A stretch of 64,000 bases of DNA from Aquiflexum sp. TKW24L (GTDB taxonomy: Bacteria > Bacteroidota > Bacteroidia > Cytophagales > Cyclobacteriaceae). Location: contig NZ_JAMFLG010000009.1 of NCBI RefSeq assembly GCF_023502205.1, forward strand, positions 1-64,000, read 5' to 3'. Shown here piece by piece: positions 61,946-64,000 of this stretch (positions within the stretch are counted from its first letter, which is position 1; each line of letters begins with the position of its first letter). The notes below the pieces were generated by a model. That model was not told the origin of the DNA, ran no database searches, and saw only the letters and a list, made by a program, of their open reading frames with translations. A program made the translations under genes and the position numbers.

Positions 61946-63538
61946 TTATTGTTCTTCCCATCCACTTTTGTCCATGGAGAAGCCAAGTTTTTCTAAGCCG
62001 GAGGAGATTTCAGGCGCTTGCATGAAGAGATTCCAGCCTAGGCCTGTCCGGTAGTTTTCGATCATTCCTACGATTGGGCCTTGGTCAATTGCCAGATACC
62101 TTTGGGGAAAAAAATTATGTTCAGGACTCATGGCATCATAAAAGCCATACCTACCGAAAACCTTATCACCATAATTGAAATAAAGGTTTTTCAACACTTT
62201 CATAGATTCTTCATAGGTGTAGGGAATGGAAGAGAGTGCGGCGGTAGGAGAAATAACTCCCGTATCATTTCCGGGATGATGTGCATTATAACCATTGATG
62301 GAGTAGGAGGCCGTCAATCCCCAAAGATCCTCACCATATCCTTTGAAATTTCCGGGGTTTTCTATGCACCATGCTCTGTTGATCAGTGTATGGTTTTGGT
62401 TTTCCAACCAATAATCAGCATAATCATCATTCAATCCCCTCGGGTCCAATCCAATGTAGGAATAATGTGCCCAGAATAAGGGACCACCCATAGATTCGGC
62501 TGTGTTATGCTTGAGCTGTAGAGGAAATCCAAATGCCTCAACGGGATTTTTGATGCCTCCTGACCTCGCCCAGCCATCTTGGTATGCTGTCGGGCTGATG
62601 GAGTAGGTAGGAGATGCTGCTGCCAAAACATAGGTGATCAGGCATTCATTATAACCTTCCAATGGAAAATTCATTTCCCATCCGAAGTTTGGAGACCAAT
62701 GCCAATAAAGTGTGTTTTCGCCTCCCTTAGTATGAAAATTCCACTGCATTTCTTCCCAGAGTCTATTGATTCTTGTTGCCAACTTTTTTTCTTCAACATT
62801 TCCGTTTTTGTAATATTCCCTAACCGCGATCAATCCCTGTATCAAAAAAGCAGATTCAACAAGGTCAGCGCCATCATCTTTTTTGGAAAATGCCTTGGTC
62901 TTCCCTGTTTGTCCATCAAGCCAATGTGCCCAGATACCGTTGTACCGATCGGCTTTTTCTAAGAAAGTAACCATTTTATTAAAGCGGCCAAATCCCTGTT
63001 CCTTGCTTATCCAGCCTCTTTCGATTCCTGAGATCAATCCAAAAATCCCAAATCCCGTACCACCTGTGGTGACAATATGAGGGTCATTTGCAGGATAATA
63101 TCCATCTATGTGAATCCTCTCAGGTGCCATTGCTGAATTAGGTTCTGCGCCGTAATAAAAATACCGGAAGGTATAATATTGGACCATATCCAATAATTCC
63201 TCCTCATTCATTTCCCTTGTCTGGGTGTTTATTTCGCCGATTTCTTTGTTGCCTTGGTCGGTGACGGCTTCAATCTTGTATGCGATCTCTTTTCTTACAT
63301 CCTCTTTGTTCATCCAAAAATCCAACAGCAAAGTGTCAGAAGTTTCTGTTCTTTGGGTAAATTCGCCTCCCTCCAAACTTACAAAAATCAGGTAAGAGTT
63401 AGCACCTTCAATTTTTGGCCATTGGAGCTCAATATGACTGTCATATGGGAAGACCTGAATAAGAACTTCATCTTGCTTGCATGACAACAGACTTAAGAAA
63501 GCTAGGAAGCAGCAGACAAGTAGGAATCGGATTCTCAT
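61946..63538 (-). CDS. GH144-like glycoside hydrolase (glucoamylase family, PF10091 type) lipoprotein
   Basis: 530 residues. The signal sequence ends in lipobox LLSC, so it is a lipoprotein. A short beta-rich N-terminal domain (about 22-105, fibronectin III-like) precedes an alpha/alpha barrel. Family blocks include HIVTTGGTGFGIFGLISG, WAHWLDG, DGADLVESAFLIQGL, FEMNFPLEGYNE-like NFPLEGYNECLITY and IDQGPIVGMIENYRTG. The family contains endo-beta-1,2-glucanases (GH144) and related beta-glucosidases; the exact bond is not certain. Its ATG overlaps the acylase stop (ATGA, 63535-63538), so the two are co-translated. Confidence 0.9.
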   Translation of the reverse strand: MRIRFLLVCCFLAFLSLLSCKQDEVLIQVFPYDSHIELQWPKIEGANSYLIFVSLEGGEFTQRTETSDTLLLDFWMNKEDVRKEIAYKIEAVTDQGNKEIGEINTQTREMNEEELLDMVQYYTFRYFYYGAEPNSAMAPERIHIDGYYPANDPHIVTTGGTGFGIFGLISGIERGWISKEQGFGRFNKMVTFLEKADRYNGIWAHWLDGQTGKTKAFSKKDDGADLVESAFLIQGLIAVREYYKNGNVEEKKLATRINRLWEEMQWNFHTKGGENTLYWHWSPNFGWEMNFPLEGYNECLITYVLAAASPTYSISPTAYQDGWARSGGIKNPVEAFGFPLQLKHNTAESMGGPLFWAHYSYIGLDPRGLNDDYADYWLENQNHTLINRAWCIENPGNFKGYGEDLWGLTASYSINGYNAHHPGNDTGVISPTAALSSIPYTYEESMKVLKNLYFNYGDKVFGRYGFYDAMSPEHNFFPQRYLAIDQGPIVGMIENYRTGLGWNLFMQAPEISSGLEKLGFSMDKSGWEEQ

Positions 63539-64000
63539 GGGGTTATTGGGTTTAAATAAAGATGTTCTATTGCATTTTTTTTGATATTTTCATATCCAAA
63601 AGGGACATTGAAAAACCCGTCTGATGCCCAAATAGGAAATAGATTCCGGTAAAAGGGACTTTGCGGATTACCAGATTGTCCTGGAGTGTTGATCCCAATG
63701 GTTTTTTCCCAGTCTCCTGTATCGACCACAATCCTAAAGGAAGCGCCAGAAGTATTGTTGTCTCCATATGCATTGGCACCCGGGGTAAAGCTGTAACCTC
63801 CTCTCGCAACTGGTCCTGCATCCAATTTTTCTTTCCAAACATCTGATAAGGCTACGCTTAAGGGATGTGAGATATATGCGTGTTTGTATGAATTCTGACC
63901 ATATTGCCAGTTATTGCTGTTTTTCCCCAGTTTCGATTCTAGTTCCTGAAGTGCCCATTCAAAGCAATCTGCCAGGAACTTATTTCGTTCTAAGGCAGGT
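63535..64000 (-). CDS. Penicillin acylase family protein, 3' part only
   Basis: The last 154 codons of a gene that continues beyond the window edge at 64000. The frame is open throughout. GASFRIVVDTGDWEK then GQSGNPQSPFYRNLFPIWA near the C-terminus, and an upstream LESKLGKNSNNWQYGQ segment, match the beta subunit of S45 Ntn-hydrolase acylases. The catalytic N-terminal Ser of that subunit is outside the window. S45 enzymes cleave amide bonds of penicillins, acyl-homoserine lactones or other acylated compounds. It is translationally coupled to the glycosidase. Confidence 0.88.
   Translation of the reverse strand, partial: PALERNKFLADCFEWALQELESKLGKNSNNWQYGQNSYKHAYISHPLSVALSDVWKEKLDAGPVARGGYSFTPGANAYGDNNTSGASFRIVVDTGDWEKTIGINTPGQSGNPQSPFYRNLFPIWASDGFFNVPFGYENIKKNAIEHLYLNPITP

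Noticed and set aside
1-64000. tRNA, rRNA, CRISPR array or prophage
   Set aside because: I found no tRNA-like TTCGAATCC arm in a cloverleaf context, no rRNA motif, no regularly spaced repeats and no phage structural genes. An S24 repressor alone is not evidence for a prophage.

Overview
The window looks like a chromosomal segment of a Bacteroidota bacterium, most likely order Cytophagales, family Cyclobacteriaceae. This rests on base composition (AT-rich), TANNTTTG-type -7 promoter boxes, a hybrid two-component regulator with a Reg_prop sensor and AraC output, a T9SS C-terminal sorting-domain remnant, many small outer-membrane beta-barrels, menaquinone genes and Bacteroidota-type lipoproteins. 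The genus is inference. I see no tRNA, rRNA, CRISPR array, prophage or complete insertion sequence.

Layout. (1) 1-8.6 kb: a hybrid sensor/regulator, then a secreted-protein region. Three transcription units for secreted or lipid-anchored proteins of unknown function share one spaced promoter architecture. Beside them lie remnants of a LytS/LytTR two-component pair and a frameshifted T9SS tail. (2) 8.8-12.7 kb: a tricorn-like protease, tandem hairpin repeats, and an antitoxin whose toxin is reduced to a C-terminal stub. (3) 12.9-18.4 kb: patatin lipase, a duplicated-domain membrane protein and a DyP peroxidase in one operon, converging on a catalase-like haem protein. (4) 18.7-27 kb: a 1707-residue pseudokinase/ATPase/GAF/adenylate cyclase protein, a zinc metallopeptidase, a TerC protein and a 2-hydroxyacid dehydrogenase. 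(5) 27-30.8 kb: greA with a hairpin-bearing leader, a HIT protein, a sugar kinase/transporter operon with an operator-like palindrome, and a YciI-like protein. (6) 31.3-34.3 kb: a single-domain response regulator before an MlaE-MlaF-MlaD lipid-transport operon. (7) 34.4-39.6 kb: a membrane-anchored EEP phosphatase/nuclease, a pseudogene, and a C69 peptidase/nitrilase/monoamine oxidase operon.

(8) 39.9-43.8 kb: beta-barrel proteins and a duplicated divergent cassette of TlpA-like thioredoxin plus outer-membrane protein. (9) 43.9-49.9 kb: tex, a toxin-antitoxin pair whose PIN toxin has an in-frame stop, an S24-type repressor with a strong palindrome upstream, an OmpA lipoprotein and rluF. (10) 50-59.9 kb: PEP synthase, three poorly known proteins, menE and menB in divergent orientation, a monoacylglycerol-lipase-like hydrolase, a universal stress protein and a methyltransferase. 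(11) 60.3-64 kb: a fatty acid hydroxylase/sterol desaturase with a small membrane partner, a rhodanese, and a GH144-like glycosidase translationally coupled to a penicillin acylase that runs off the window end.

The most interesting items are the shared promoter architecture at 4.6-7.1 kb and the patatin/DyP/catalase-like module at 12.9-18.4 kb. The first suggests a small, apparently undescribed regulon, perhaps once driven by the decayed LytTR system beside it. The second could act on oxidised lipids.
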